This document shows positions 1 through 8,223 of a stretch of 64,000 nt of DNA, in pieces (the first letter of the stretch is position 1; the number at the start of each line of letters is the position of its first letter). A program made the translations under genes and the position numbers. The DNA is from G963422705 sp963422705 (GTDB lineage Bacteria; Poribacteria; WGA-4E; WGA-3G). The notes under the pieces are model-generated. The model was given only the letters and a program-made list of their open reading frames with translations. It was not told the DNA's origin and did no database searches. Where the stretch lies: NCBI GenBank assembly GCA_963422705.1, contig OY730443.1, positions 1,178,001 through 1,242,000 on the forward strand, in the 5' to 3' direction.

Positions 1-184
1 GGAATCCTAAAAGTTCAGCTTTTACAGAAGAAAACGCAAGTTTCTTAGTCGTTACCGCAGGAAACCCATCCGCCAAATCGTACCGCATCTGCATCCCAAA
101 AAGCGCACGAGTTACACCGTTTCTACCGTCCCGTTCAATTCCTGTGTCTAATATCTGCTGGAGTCCATCCAAATATTGCCGCAT
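1..184 (-). CDS. thyA: Thymidylate synthase, N-terminal fragment (cut by window edge)
   Basis: The first 61 residues of a folate-dependent thymidylate synthase (dUMP to dTMP) can be read from an ATG at 184; the rest lies beyond position 1. The fragment begins MRQYLDGLQQIL and contains the family landmarks DxGxxRxxRNGV, LFGMQMRYDLADGFP and VTTKKLAF, matching the usual ThyA N terminus, where the arginine after the first loop binds the dUMP phosphate. The catalytic cysteine lies outside the window. The start sits one base after the dut stop codon (TAG), so the two are very probably co-translated: dUTPase makes dUMP, the substrate of this enzyme. It is too short to have been listed as a large ORF. 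The family call is secure; full length and integrity cannot be judged. Confidence 0.88.
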   Translation of the reverse strand, partial: MRQYLDGLQQILDTGIERDGRNGVTRALFGMQMRYDLADGFPAVTTKKLAFSSVKAELLGF

Positions 185-185
185 A

Positions 186-617
186 CTATAAGTCTGTACT
201 GCCAAAGCCTCCCCGGGAGGGGGATGTCATCCGTTCAACTTCGTTCCAATCTGCCCTATCTACACGGACGAAAACAGCCTGCGCGATTCGGGCACCCTTC
301 TCCACAGCGGTAGGCGTGTTAGTAAAATTATAAACCTGAATTTTTAGCTCGTCATCTTCTCCACAATAGTCGGTATCAACGACACCCAAACCTTGTGGCA
401 TTAGTAAGCCATATTTTCTTGGCGTGCTGCTCCGTAGGCATACTATTAACATATAGCCAGGTGGTGTTTCAACAATGATATTCGCGGGTATCAGGCAGAT
501 GTGCCGAGGCGAGATTTCAGCCGCCTCACGACAGAGCAGATCGAAGCCAACCGCCCCGACAGTCTCATATTTTGGTAACGGAAGCGTTTTATCAACGCGT
601 TTGATATTAATTCTCAT
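186..617 (-). CDS. dut: dUTP diphosphatase
   Basis: Hydrolyses dUTP to dUMP and pyrophosphate, keeping uracil out of DNA and feeding thymidylate synthesis. The 143-residue length is normal for the trimeric dUTPase family. All five motifs are visible in order: GAVGFDLLC (about residues 21-29), CLRSST (about 60-65), GVVDTDYCGEDDE (about 78-90) with the uridine-binding loop, GARIAQAVF, and the glycine-rich C-terminal SRGGFGST that closes over the active site. The ATG directly abuts the TAA of the upstream SMP-30-like gene, and thyA starts one base after the dut stop, so the three form a tightly packed operon. Location is cytoplasmic. dCTP deaminase is the nearest alternative, but the motif III and V forms fit dUTPase. 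Confidence 0.95.
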   Translation of the reverse strand: MRINIKRVDKTLPLPKYETVGAVGFDLLCREAAEISPRHICLIPANIIVETPPGYMLIVCLRSSTPRKYGLLMPQGLGVVDTDYCGEDDELKIQVYNFTNTPTAVEKGARIAQAVFVRVDRADWNEVERMTSPSRGGFGSTDL

Positions 618-1502
618 TTAAGGAACCACAACTCCTCTTATCTTGCACTCAAGCCGATAGACAGAAGTCGTAGCTGTGATAAAGAGGCTGTTCCAATTGT
701 CTCCACCCCAAGCTAGATTCGCTGCACGCTCCGGGACAAGAATTACGCCAAGATGTTTACCATCTACAGAGAAAACCCAAATCCCATTAGGGCCAGTTAA
801 GTAGATATTCCCTTGGCTATCTACCTTCATGCCGTCCGGTTTACCGTTATCACCTTCTTCTAACGCAAACAAGCGCCCATTCGTAATCGTCCCATCAGCA
901 CGGACATCAAATGCCCGAACGTGCATCCGTTCTGTGTCGTTAATGTAAAGTATAGACTCGTCGGGAGAAAAGCAGAGGCCGTTGGGCCGCTCAAAATCAT
1001 CAATAAGGAGTGTTAACGTAGCACCATCAGCCGACAAGCGGTATACACCTTGAAAATCAAGTTCCTTTTCTGCATCGACACCATACGCAGAAGTTAGTCC
1101 ATAGGGCGGGTCCGTGAAATAGATACTCCCATCCGATTTGACGATAACATCGTTCGGGCTATTCAGACGTTTGCCTTGATAGTGCGATGCGATTGTGAGG
1201 ACATCGCCATCCGCTGTTGTTCGGGAAACGCGGCGATTCGCATGTTCACAAGCAATGAGGCATCCCCGCTTATCGTAGGTGAGTCCGTTTGATTTTCCTG
1301 ACGGAGCGCGATAGATGCTCGCTCCTGATGACGCCTCCCATCTCTTCATAGCGTTCGCGGGAATATCGCTGAATAGCAAAAATTTTCCCCCGGAATTCCA
1401 AACAGGCCCTTCCGTAAATTGACATCCAGTCGCCAATTGTTCAACAACCTCATCGGCATCAACTAAGTTCAACAACTTTGAATCTCGTACATCAAGCCCC
1501 AT
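618..1502 (-). CDS. SMP-30/gluconolactonase-family beta-propeller lactonase
   Basis: A 294-residue protein of the SMP-30/gluconolactonase/LRE family, six-bladed propellers that usually hydrolyse sugar lactones using one divalent metal. Visible marks are FTEGPVW near residue 30 (metal glutamate), NSPNDVIVKSDGSIYFTDPPYG-type sequence near 117-137 (metal Asn, then the blade motif), RPNGLCFSPDE near 170 (second Asn) and GKPDGMKVD near 220 (metal Asp). There is no signal peptide, so it is probably cytoplasmic. It is the first gene of the operon with dut and thyA; the junction with dut is stop-next-to-start. A link to nucleotide metabolism is not evident, so co-transcription may be incidental. The substrate cannot be inferred; sugar acid lactones are the family norm. 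Confidence 0.85.
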   Translation of the reverse strand: MGLDVRDSKLLNLVDADEVVEQLATGCQFTEGPVWNSGGKFLLFSDIPANAMKRWEASSGASIYRAPSGKSNGLTYDKRGCLIACEHANRRVSRTTADGDVLTIASHYQGKRLNSPNDVIVKSDGSIYFTDPPYGLTSAYGVDAEKELDFQGVYRLSADGATLTLLIDDFERPNGLCFSPDESILYINDTERMHVRAFDVRADGTITNGRLFALEEGDNGKPDGMKVDSQGNIYLTGPNGIWVFSVDGKHLGVILVPERAANLAWGGDNWNSLFITATTSVYRLECKIRGVVVP

Positions 1503-1639
1503 GATGAAAAATCCTTTCTTTCAGCCACTTCACTTTGTCGACAGACTGTAACGCCTTTCCAAAAAACTGAACATCATGCTGTTAAAATCCAGAGGGATTC
1601 ACAAATCGCCTCACTGAATTCCTGAACCCCAATTTTTTC

Positions 1640-1669
1640 TTGACATTTACTCTCAAACCATGTTATTAT
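1640..1669 (+). promoter_or_regulatory. Possible sigma70 promoter
   Basis: TTGACA at 1640-1645 and TATTAT at 1664-1669 with an 18-base spacer. Transcription would run through the opposite-strand tRNA-Arg towards the SR-rich gene at 1891. It is one of many TTGACA-type promoters in this window, but its target is uncertain. Confidence 0.4.
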
Positions 1670-1719
1670 AAACAAAAGTTAGCACGTTAGTTCAGGTTCG
1701 CAGGCGAAGGGAATTATCA

Positions 1720-1793
<74 letters not shown>

Positions 1794-1812
1794 ATACCCG
1801 TTACATTTATAT

Positions 1813-1842
1813 AGTATAACAAAGTTAGATACCTTTTGTCAA
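1813..1842 (-). promoter_or_regulatory. Promoter of tRNA-Arg
   Basis: Minus-strand TTGACA (1837-1842), 18-base spacer, TATACT (1813-1818). The -10 box ends 20 bases before the tRNA 5' end, the right geometry for a tRNA transcription start. Confidence 0.8.
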
Positions 1843-1890
1843 ATTTTCTAGACTTTTTGGTTTAGGAACAACAGTAATGAGGGTAATCAG

Positions 1891-2964
1891 ATGAAACGAA
1901 AACTTCAACAAATATGGATTTTAAGTGTCATAGTCCTGTTTTTACTTAGTCTCGCGCCAGAAGAGGTAGAAAGCCGGCGCGGCGGCCGCAGTTCTAGCCG
2001 TAGTTTTAGCCGTAGTTCTAGCCGTAGTTCTAGCCGTAGCAGTTATAGCAAACCGAAACGCTCGAGCAGTAGGAGCTTCAGTAATACCCGCTCAACGGGC
2101 AGCACCTCTACACGTATGCGGACACGAAGTACCAGGGCACGTGCGAGTACGACAGCCCGTCAAAAGCAGACAGCGACGAACCGTGCGAGTACAACAACTC
2201 GCCCAATGACGAACCGTGTAAATTCCGCAACCGGAAGAACTACAAGTGCAACAAGCAACCAACAACGGAAAGCTACTTCACAAAATCGAAGACAGGTTCG
2301 ACAACTCAAAGCAAAGAATCGCAATCTGAAACGACAAGTCAGAGTAGCAAATCGTCAAACCGCCCGTGCCCGGCGCGACGCACGGGAGACTATTAACGGC
2401 GACAACTTCCGGATGCATTATCCCATCGCTACTTATCCAATGTACAGCTTAGGTGCCTCCATGGCGTTTAATAACCTCCTGTACGGCATATATTTCCACG
2501 ATTATTACAATCATGCAATCCGCCGTAGTTACTTGTGGCACTACCATCATCCACATTATGACAAGTCACATTGGGATGCCAAAAAACAGGCAGAGTACGA
2601 ATATTATAAGGAGTACTACGAAAACCAAGGCATTGAACCCAATTCGAACTACGTTGACCCGGGCACCAATCGCGATGAAGACTACACCGAAAGTTACGTT
2701 GAAAAGAATCGTGATGAGTTTTATGGAGAGAATGCTGTCAGCTTTACAGTTGAAGAGCTGCCCAATGAAAAAGCCATCAAACAAGAGCTCATCGCTTCTT
2801 CCAACAGCCCCGAAAGTACTAGCACAGTATCCCGTGCTCCACCAGTAAGGCGAGAGATTGTAGAAAAGAAAACCTCCGGCGGAACATGGTTCCTTCTTAT
2901 ATTCGGCAGTCTTATCATTGTTGGGGGTATTTTCGTGGTAATGTATAATAAGGGCTATTTCTAA
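1891..2964 (+). CDS. Serine/arginine-repeat membrane protein of unknown function
   Basis: I do not recognise this 357-residue protein. What can be seen: an N-terminal hydrophobic segment (about residues 8-22, signal peptide or anchor); a low-complexity region from about 29 to 170 that is very rich in Ser, Arg and Thr, starting with repeated SRSSSRS-like units; a Tyr/His-rich aromatic stretch near 175-225; an acidic segment near 235-290; and a C-terminal transmembrane helix (about 331-350) followed by a short basic tail. The DNA of the first repeats is itself a tandem AGTTCTAGCCGT-type array, so copy number could vary. Likely topology is an extracytoplasmic, strongly basic, disordered domain tethered to the membrane. 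The next gene is 86 bases downstream on the same strand and may be its partner. Nucleic-acid, cell-wall or polyanion binding would fit the charge but is speculation. Confidence 0.8.
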   Translation: MKRKLQQIWILSVIVLFLLSLAPEEVESRRGGRSSSRSFSRSSSRSSSRSSYSKPKRSSSRSFSNTRSTGSTSTRMRTRSTRARASTTARQKQTATNRASTTTRPMTNRVNSATGRTTSATSNQQRKATSQNRRQVRQLKAKNRNLKRQVRVANRQTARARRDARETINGDNFRMHYPIATYPMYSLGASMAFNNLLYGIYFHDYYNHAIRRSYLWHYHHPHYDKSHWDAKKQAEYEYYKEYYENQGIEPNSNYVDPGTNRDEDYTESYVEKNRDEFYGENAVSFTVEELPNEKAIKQELIASSNSPESTSTVSRAPPVRREIVEKKTSGGTWFLLIFGSLIIVGGIFVVMYNKGYF

Positions 2965-2991
2965 CATAGAAAAAGGCAATAGGTGAACATC

Positions 2992-3017
2992 GTATCTCTG
3001 CCCTACGGCAGAGATAC
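2992..3017 (+). repeat. Perfect 11-bp intergenic hairpin
   Basis: GTATCTCTGCC (2992-3002), loop CTAC, GGCAGAGATAC (3007-3017), lying between two same-strand genes. No T-run follows, so it is not a standard terminator. It could be an mRNA processing or stability element setting the ratio of the two products. Confidence 0.6.
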
Positions 3018-3050
3018 ACGAATTTGTCTTACAACAACGTAGGTAGGAAA

Positions 3051-3683
3051 ATGGCATTTTTTGCTAGAAAAAACGGAAAATCTCTATTTGGTAAACGGAA
3101 AACAGTTGAGACGAAAAATCCAGAACGGCATGAACTCGTCGACATTCCAATCGACAGCATCATTGAACTTTCCGATATCACGACATACGAAGAAACCGGT
3201 GATACTTCACACGCTTTTAAGCTCAGCCTCGCGAAGAAGTACGTGGGTGAGGGGCTCCTACGCTACATGTATCATATCCAAGATGTGGAAAATGAAGTCG
3301 TTATCGGAGCAGATCATATCGCGGGAATGAAGGACGAGTACGAAATTTCGAGATGGATTATTGATGGTGAGGAGGAGCTTGGTGAGCCACTGCCCGATAT
3401 GATGACGCTCTATTATCCCAATCCAGATAATGGAGATGAGGAGATAGCATCCGAATTCAGTCGGCAGGAGGTTGTTCAAGCAACGCTTATCGTTACCAAA
3501 GCACAAGGACAACCGGAGGAATTCACGGTAGTACTTCACGAGTATATCACCAAAGACGAGGAGTTAATGTCTATTGAAGTCTGTGGAACATGGCTAACCT
3601 ACTATGTCGGGAAGCTCATAACGCGTTCCGATATTGAAATCTATCCTGCGATGGATACCAAATCTATGAATAGAAAATCCTAA
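3051..3683 (+). CDS. Hypothetical soluble acidic protein
   Basis: I cannot assign a family. From the ATG at 3051, preceded by a GTAGGTAGGA ribosome site, the product is 210 residues. A TTG start 27 bases earlier is possible but has no ribosome site. After a basic N terminus (FFARKNGKSLFGKRK) the body is acidic and looks like mixed alpha/beta sequence, with no signal peptide, membrane segment or cysteine motif, so it is probably cytoplasmic. It follows the SR-rich membrane protein by 86 bases with a perfect hairpin between them, suggesting one transcript. The basic-then-acidic order could allow it to dock onto the basic tail of its neighbour, which is only a guess. The ORF is certain as a coding region by length and context, but function is unknown. 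Confidence 0.75.
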   Translation: MAFFARKNGKSLFGKRKTVETKNPERHELVDIPIDSIIELSDITTYEETGDTSHAFKLSLAKKYVGEGLLRYMYHIQDVENEVVIGADHIAGMKDEYEISRWIIDGEEELGEPLPDMMTLYYPNPDNGDEEIASEFSRQEVVQATLIVTKAQGQPEEFTVVLHEYITKDEELMSIEVCGTWLTYYVGKLITRSDIEIYPAMDTKSMNRKS

Positions 3684-3706
3684 AGGCATCAGCCGGCATG
3701 AAAACA

Positions 3707-4612
3707 TCACCGTCGAAAATTTACAAGATAAATACCGGCTGCCACCAATGCTGAACCCGTCAACAGGCTCAACGTCAATTCATCCCCTAAAAGTAAGTGG
3801 CTCAGCAACACACCTGCGAGAGGTGTTGCGAAAAAAAGCACAACAAGTTTGCTCGCGCTATAACGTTCAAGAATAGTCGTCCAAGCCAAATAGCAGAAAC
3901 CGGCAATAACGCCACCTTGATAGAAGAGCGCAGCGAGCCCCGCGACGGAAAATCGGGAAGCCTTTCCGCCTTCTAAGAGAAAACTCAACCCTAAAAAGCC
4001 TGGAAGGCCCAAGGATAGCATCCAAACGAGCAAACGGTATGGATGAATCGACTGAATCATCAGTTTTGTGACAACAACGCGTAGCCCCAAAAAACATCCA
4101 CTGATAAGAACGATAAGATCACCCTTTAAGAGGAAGTTTTCGCCCCTAGGGGCTTGTTGCAAGTTCGGAAAAAAAGTGGCAAAGACACCGCTGAAAGCAA
4201 TTAGAATTCCCAGTGTTTTTAATCCGGTGAGTCGTTCGCCTGGAATCCAGAAATGTGCAAACAGTGCTGTAAAAAAGGGATACGCATTAATAAGAATCGT
4301 TGAGCGCGAGGCGGTTGTGAACAAGGTACCGATATTCAATGCCACAATTTGCAGAAGAAAAATCAAAGTAAGCAGGAGTAAGCGCGGAAACTCGCCAGGG
4401 CGTAGCCGAAGGGAGATGCCTTGATAAAGAGCCCAGCCCCCTACAGCGGCTAACCCTAATCCAAAGCGAAAAAATGCGAGTACCAAGGGAGGAAAATCGG
4501 CCAAACTGACTTTAATGGATAGCGAGTTCCCACCCCAAAGGAAAGCGAGAATCAAAGCTAGAACAATAATTCTGCCGTTGGGCGCCTCGCTTCTAACGTT
4601 AAGTTGCGGCAT
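3707..4612 (-). CDS. EamA/DMT-superfamily transporter
   Basis: A 301-residue integral membrane protein with about ten hydrophobic helices arranged as two EamA repeats (roughly residues 15-145 and 160-298), the standard plan of drug/metabolite transporters such as RhaT or YdcZ relatives. The first repeat begins with the typical FLWGGNSLSIKV segment and contains a conserved FFRFGLGL. The start codon lies 5 bases after the stop of the PhyH gene upstream, so the two are translationally coupled. The neighbour suggests import or export of a small metabolite handled by the oxygenase, but EamA substrates cannot be read from sequence. Location is the inner membrane. Confidence 0.88.
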   Translation of the reverse strand: MPQLNVRSEAPNGRIIVLALILAFLWGGNSLSIKVSLADFPPLVLAFFRFGLGLAAVGGWALYQGISLRLRPGEFPRLLLLTLIFLLQIVALNIGTLFTTASRSTILINAYPFFTALFAHFWIPGERLTGLKTLGILIAFSGVFATFFPNLQQAPRGENFLLKGDLIVLISGCFLGLRVVVTKLMIQSIHPYRLLVWMLSLGLPGFLGLSFLLEGGKASRFSVAGLAALFYQGGVIAGFCYLAWTTILERYSASKLVVLFFATPLAGVLLSHLLLGDELTLSLLTGSALVAAGIYLVNFRR

Positions 4613-4617
4613 TAAAA

Positions 4618-5427
4618 TTAATCGTAAGCCCCAGGGCGGTGGTTCCCCAGTAACCGCATCTGCCGTTCCGTTGACTGTTCCAAGATAGCATCATTAAACT
4701 GAAATCGGTTCAAGTAAGGTGGAAATTTCTGAGTTATCATCCGATTCGCATAATGTACCTGCAACAGATACCGGGTCTGTTGGCTACGATTGGCGGTGCC
4801 TCTATGCCATACTTCACTCCGGAAAAGTACTACGTCGCCGGCCTTGCAGAGAATGCTCTGTTCTTCGGCACCTTTCCACCGGGTTTCTCCATCAGGCCTG
4901 CACCCCGAAAGATGGCTCCCCGGAACAAATTTTGTCGGGCCTAGTTCTTCATAAAGATTGTCAAGGTAATAGTGCGCCGTTGTAATGAAAATCGGGACTT
5001 TCACGCGAGCATCTGCTAAAACGTCCGCCGGGATAGAAATAGGCAACCAATCTGTATGCAAACCCTGATCCGGGCGGCCCGGGCCAGTAATCCACGCTGT
5101 CATACCGATAACATGACAATCTTCACCGTGGACGGCCTCTGCCAACTCAATAACAGGGGACATATCAAGATATTGTAGGAAAACCAGGTCACGATTAAAA
5201 GCGTTATTAATATGCTTGTTAAGGAATCCTTCGCCATTCTGGGGAACACTATGCCGGTCGAAACTCTCAGGAATTGCTGTCAACCTATCCATAGCATCGC
5301 GAAGTTCTGTAAGTTGCTCCGAATTGATAACGCGCGGCAAATACGAGTAGCCATCTTCTTCCATTGCAGTAACCTGTTCATCAAGGGTCGAATAGGGCGT
5401 AAGCGGTAAAGCTTGCTGCATTGACAC
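4618..5427 (-). CDS. Phytanoyl-CoA dioxygenase (PhyH) family oxygenase
   Basis: A 269-residue non-heme Fe(II)/2-oxoglutarate oxygenase of the PhyH family. The iron-binding triad is visible: the HxD motif in GLHTDWLPI (about residues 118-126) and the distal histidine in EVWHRGTANRSQQTRY (about 206-221), where the following arginine binds the 2-oxoglutarate carboxylate. The N-terminal EEDGYSYLPRV is the usual family opening. It is the first gene of a pair with an EamA transporter. PhyH homologues oxidise lipids, halogenation targets, ectoine or phosphonates, so substrate is unknown. The window holds three other intact members of this family, consistent with the large PhyH expansions reported for Poribacteria. 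No promoter of good quality was seen in the 245-base gap upstream. Confidence 0.9.
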   Translation of the reverse strand: MSMQQALPLTPYSTLDEQVTAMEEDGYSYLPRVINSEQLTELRDAMDRLTAIPESFDRHSVPQNGEGFLNKHINNAFNRDLVFLQYLDMSPVIELAEAVHGEDCHVIGMTAWITGPGRPDQGLHTDWLPISIPADVLADARVKVPIFITTAHYYLDNLYEELGPTKFVPGSHLSGCRPDGETRWKGAEEQSILCKAGDVVLFRSEVWHRGTANRSQQTRYLLQVHYANRMITQKFPPYLNRFQFNDAILEQSTERQMRLLGNHRPGAYD

Positions 5428-5672
5428 TTCTCTCCTTTTGTATACAGAACTATCTGATTATCCTCGGTAAATTGGGTAAGGCGTAAATTTTGTGACATGT
5501 AAAATACAGAAAAGCACAAGATTTCACCCCACCATTCGGGCTATTTTAACATTTTTACAAATACATGTCAACATTTTTATTCAAAGTTCGGTTAAAATGA
5601 AGTGCATCCGAAACGGTGTTATAGTGAGTAAAGTTAAAACCCAATTATGAGATTCAAGAAAGGTACAAACAG

Positions 5673-5927
5673 ATGAAAAATAAAAGTTTAACCTCTAAAC
5701 CATCAGCGAAAAATATCGCAATCCGGGTTCCAGGACAAGTAGTTGAATCCCTTCCGGGGAACCTATTTCGCGTAAAATTAGAAAATGATTACAAAGCCGT
5801 GGCATACCTTGCCGGCAAACTGGTCAAACACAAAATTTGGGTGCTCCCAGGCGACCAGGTTACTGTAGAACTATCCCCGTACGACTTGACCCGCGGCCGT
5901 ATTATTTGGCGAAACCCTGAGGTATAG
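5673..5927 (+). CDS. infA: Translation initiation factor IF-1
   Basis: An 84-residue S1/OB-fold protein. After a 12-15 residue non-conserved extension comes the family core: GQVVESLPGNLFRVKLEN, then VLPGDQVTVELSPYDLTRGRI, nearly the consensus for IF-1. It binds the ribosomal A site of the 30S subunit and helps start-site selection with IF-2 and IF-3. The usual bacterial protein is about 72 residues, so the N-terminal tail is slightly long. rsgA follows after 11 bases, a functionally sensible pairing of an initiation factor with a 30S maturation GTPase. The ribosome site GAAAGG precedes the ATG. Location is cytoplasmic. Confidence 0.95.
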   Translation: MKNKSLTSKPSAKNIAIRVPGQVVESLPGNLFRVKLENDYKAVAYLAGKLVKHKIWVLPGDQVTVELSPYDLTRGRIIWRNPEV

Positions 5928-5938
5928 AACAAGTAGTT

Positions 5939-6934
5939 ATGGAAGGAATTGTGATAAAAGCAGGGGGCAGTACATACGAAGTCCAAGTGGGGAAACAAGG
6001 CTATACTTGTTCCCTGCGTCACCATCTCATTCAAGCGGAAAAACGTCGCCTCGCTGAAACAAGAGAGATGCCTTACGTCGAAATCGTTTCAGTAGGTGAC
6101 AGGGTGCGAATTTCTACTTCCTCATCCACATTCACATTCGAAAGTGGGTACATTGAGGAAATCCTGCCACGCGATACCCAATTCGGTAGAATTCGCATGG
6201 ACGGTTGGCGACAAGTCATTGTCGCCAATCTTGAAATACTTCTCATTATTTTCGCGGCACGGTACCCCGCTCTCAAACTGCGGATGCTTGATAGATTCCT
6301 TGTCACAGCGGAAGCCTCCGGTGTCATACCGGTTATCTGTATTAACAAACTCGACTTGGCGAAACTAGAGCATGTGCAGAGAGAACTTAATTTATATGAA
6401 GAATTAGGCTATACAGTGGTTTATACTAGTACCGTAACGAGTTTAGGCATTGAAAGGTTGCGTCAGGTGATGCGCGGTAAGATTTCAGCAATTGTCGGTT
6501 CATCAGGTGTCGGGAAATCCTCCCTGCTCAATGCGCTACAGCCCGGACTCCAGTTGCGTATCGGCGAAGTCGATGAACGTGTCCATAAAGGGCGACATAC
6601 CACAACCGAAGTCACGCTGCTACCTTTGAAATTTGGAGGGTTTGTCGCAGATACGCCCGGCATCAGAACACTCGGTTTACTCGAAATTGACGAAGAACAA
6701 GGACTAGATATCCACTTTCCGGAGATGCGCCCTTATATACCAGAGTGCAAATTCGCTGCATGTACGCACCAGCACGAACCAGCATGCGCCGTTAAACATG
6801 CCATTGAAACAGGCAATATTACACAAGCACGATATGAGAGTTACCTCCGCATCTCAAAATTTAAGGAAGGAAGGTATGAACGAAAACCGGATAGGAAACG
6901 TACTTCCCGAAAAGAACGACACCACAGAAGATGA
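5939..6934 (+). CDS. rsgA: Ribosome small-subunit GTPase RsgA
   Basis: A 331-residue circularly permuted GTPase that checks late 30S subunit maturation. Domains in order: N-terminal OB fold (about 1-80), the GTPase with permuted motif order NKLD (G4, about 136), SSGVGKSS (G1/P-loop, about 188) and DTPGIR (G3, about 239), then a C-terminal zinc knuckle CKFAACTHQHEPACAV (about 273-288) with the Cys/Cys/His/Cys set. The tail is strongly basic (RKPDRKRTSRKERHHRR), suiting rRNA contact. It follows infA by 11 bases, and its last 59 bases overlap the start of the GNAT gene, indicating one operon. Nothing appears missing. Confidence 0.96.
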   Translation: MEGIVIKAGGSTYEVQVGKQGYTCSLRHHLIQAEKRRLAETREMPYVEIVSVGDRVRISTSSSTFTFESGYIEEILPRDTQFGRIRMDGWRQVIVANLEILLIIFAARYPALKLRMLDRFLVTAEASGVIPVICINKLDLAKLEHVQRELNLYEELGYTVVYTSTVTSLGIERLRQVMRGKISAIVGSSGVGKSSLLNALQPGLQLRIGEVDERVHKGRHTTTEVTLLPLKFGGFVADTPGIRTLGLLEIDEEQGLDIHFPEMRPYIPECKFAACTHQHEPACAVKHAIETGNITQARYESYLRISKFKEGRYERKPDRKRTSRKERHHRR

Positions 6935-7706
6935 GAAAAAAAAATGGCTGAATGCCATTGAGAACATGCAACGTATCATTAAAAGAAGCGAGCGGAAACT
7001 CGTCTACTTTCAAAATAGGGTGAAGCAAGCCCTGTTTATGGAACGGCCGAATCAGCGGAAAGTTCGCGCAGCAAACGCACAAATTGGCTGGCACGCAGCA
7101 CATTTGGAAGAGCTCCAAAGTGAATTGCGCGAACTCGAATATCGCTATAACGGCGGGATACAACTACGCCAAACCGAAAAAAACGACATCCGCCGAATTT
7201 GGAATTTAATCAATCGGCCAGGTATACGGGAAATCTTATATCCAGGACGCGTTACCTTTGATACTTTTCAAGCAGACTCGCAAAACTGGATAACCAATCC
7301 GCAATTTCATATTCTCTCTATTCTGATACAGCGGACAAAAACCTTTATTGGATTTCTCATCCTTCAATCTAAAGCAGATAACGTCGCTGTCAAACTTATT
7401 GTTATTCAGCCAGATTATCGTGGACGCAGCTACGGTGCAGACGCTCTAGACGAGGCGGTACATCTCGCTTTTGAGGAACTAGGTGCTGTCTACGTCACAG
7501 GACATGTTCCACCGGAAAACCATGCAGCTCTCAGATGCTTTGAAAAGGCCAGATTTCACTACATCGGTTACACAGATGCACTCAAATCCCACTATACAAT
7601 GGAAATCTACAAGGACGACTGGGAAACGGGAGCAACATCTGAACAGGGTACTGCCCCGGAGCGACTCACAGTCCCCCTTAGCGAACTGATGAGAACCGGC
7701 TTGTGA
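6876..7706 (+). CDS. GNAT-family N-acetyltransferase with coiled-coil N terminus
   Basis: The ATG at 6876 (ribosome site GGAAGG just upstream) gives 276 residues and overlaps the end of rsgA by 59 bases in another frame. The first 110 residues or so are charged and helical, probably coiled coil (NAIENMQRIIKRSERK and following). A GNAT domain occupies about 130-245, with the acetyl-CoA-binding signature VIQPDYRGRSYGADAL (R/QxxGxG/A type) and the later NHAALRCFEKARFHYIG strand-helix typical of N-acetyltransferases. The linkage to infA and rsgA invites the idea of a ribosomal-protein acetyltransferase like RimI, but that rests on neighbourhood only. The substrate is unknown. Confidence 0.85.
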   Translation: MNENRIGNVLPEKNDTTEDEKKKWLNAIENMQRIIKRSERKLVYFQNRVKQALFMERPNQRKVRAANAQIGWHAAHLEELQSELRELEYRYNGGIQLRQTEKNDIRRIWNLINRPGIREILYPGRVTFDTFQADSQNWITNPQFHILSILIQRTKTFIGFLILQSKADNVAVKLIVIQPDYRGRSYGADALDEAVHLAFEELGAVYVTGHVPPENHAALRCFEKARFHYIGYTDALKSHYTMEIYKDDWETGATSEQGTAPERLTVPLSELMRTGL

Positions 7707-7819
7707 AGGACTCATCCATGCACGTCTTAGTATAAAGCACAAAATGCCCAAAAGTGCATCCGAATCATTTTTATGATGATGGTATCCTGTAACGCTATGC
7801 CGAAAAGGAGGTGCTTGTT

Positions 7820-7852
7820 ATGTTAGCAAACCAGAGAACGTTTATCTCGTGA
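7820..7852 (+). CDS. Possible 10-codon leader peptide
   Basis: MLANQRTFIS followed by TGA, behind an unusually strong ribosome site AAAAGGAGGT eight bases before the ATG. It is too short to function as a protein by itself. The same AAAAGGAGGT...TTATG block recurs at 7943-7962, so the two look like a duplicated translation start. Proposed as part of a regulatory leader for the gene at 8224. Confidence 0.35.
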   Translation: MLANQRTFIS

Positions 7853-7959
7853 AGTTTCAATTTGATTTTTTTCTTTTCTTACTGTAACATGTTTTAAAGT
7901 CAAGTCAGCCCCCTGGAACTTTATAAACCGACAACCAAAACTAAAAGGAGGTACCTATT

Positions 7960-8061
7960 ATGAAAGTCAATCTAGCGCTACTTCACCCAAACTTCTCTAG
8001 AAGAGCCTGCATATGGCAGGTAAGATTCATTGTTAGGCGAGGTGCCTCTGCCTATTATTAA
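7960..8061 (+). CDS. Possible 33-codon leader peptide
   Basis: A small frame starting MKVNLALLHPNFSRRACIW, ending in AYY before TAA, with the ribosome site AAAAGGAGGT placed seven bases upstream. Its last codons overlap a terminator-like hairpin (8035-8053), so a ribosome translating it would disrupt that hairpin. This is the geometry of an attenuation leader peptide. No similarity to a known protein is recognised. It could also be a genuine small protein. Confidence 0.4.
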   Translation: MKVNLALLHPNFSRRACIWQVRFIVRRGASAYY

Positions 8062-8066
8062 TTTTT
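8035..8066 (+). terminator. Terminator-like hairpin inside the leader
   Basis: AGGCGAG (8035-8041), tight loop GTGC, CTCTGCCT (8046-8053; one bulged base, one G-T pair) followed by ATTATTAATTTTT. It sits at the end of the 33-codon leader frame and about 160 bases before the regulator gene, so it may act as an attenuator rather than an ordinary terminator. Confidence 0.45.
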
Positions 8067-8192
8067 CGTATTGTTTAGGATAGTTAGTTGCTTCTGATAG
8101 TTTTAAGCATGTAAAGAATATCTCGTCAGAAAACCAGCTCCAAAATTTGTGAGCTGCATAGAGGCATAAATTACGAAAAAATGGCATAGGCA

Positions 8193-8214
8193 CCTTCAAC
8201 CTCAAGTTGAAGGA
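8193..8214 (+). promoter_or_regulatory. Hairpin that hides the ribosome site of the 8224 gene
   Basis: CCTTCAAC (8193-8200), loop CTCAA, GTTGAAGG (8206-8213) is a perfect 8-bp stem. Its 3' arm carries the GAAGGAG ribosome site that serves the ATG at 8224. When folded, translation should be low; any factor or upstream event that opens the stem would raise it. Confidence 0.6.
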
Positions 8215-8223
8215 GACTACGCT

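Noticed and set aside
2992..3017. Terminator after the SR-rich gene
   Set aside because: The hairpin is perfect but no T-run follows on either strand, and a same-strand gene begins right after it.
2566..3057. 163-codon minus-strand frame opposite the SR-rich gene
   Set aside because: It overlaps two plus-strand genes and has no ribosome site or recognisable domain.
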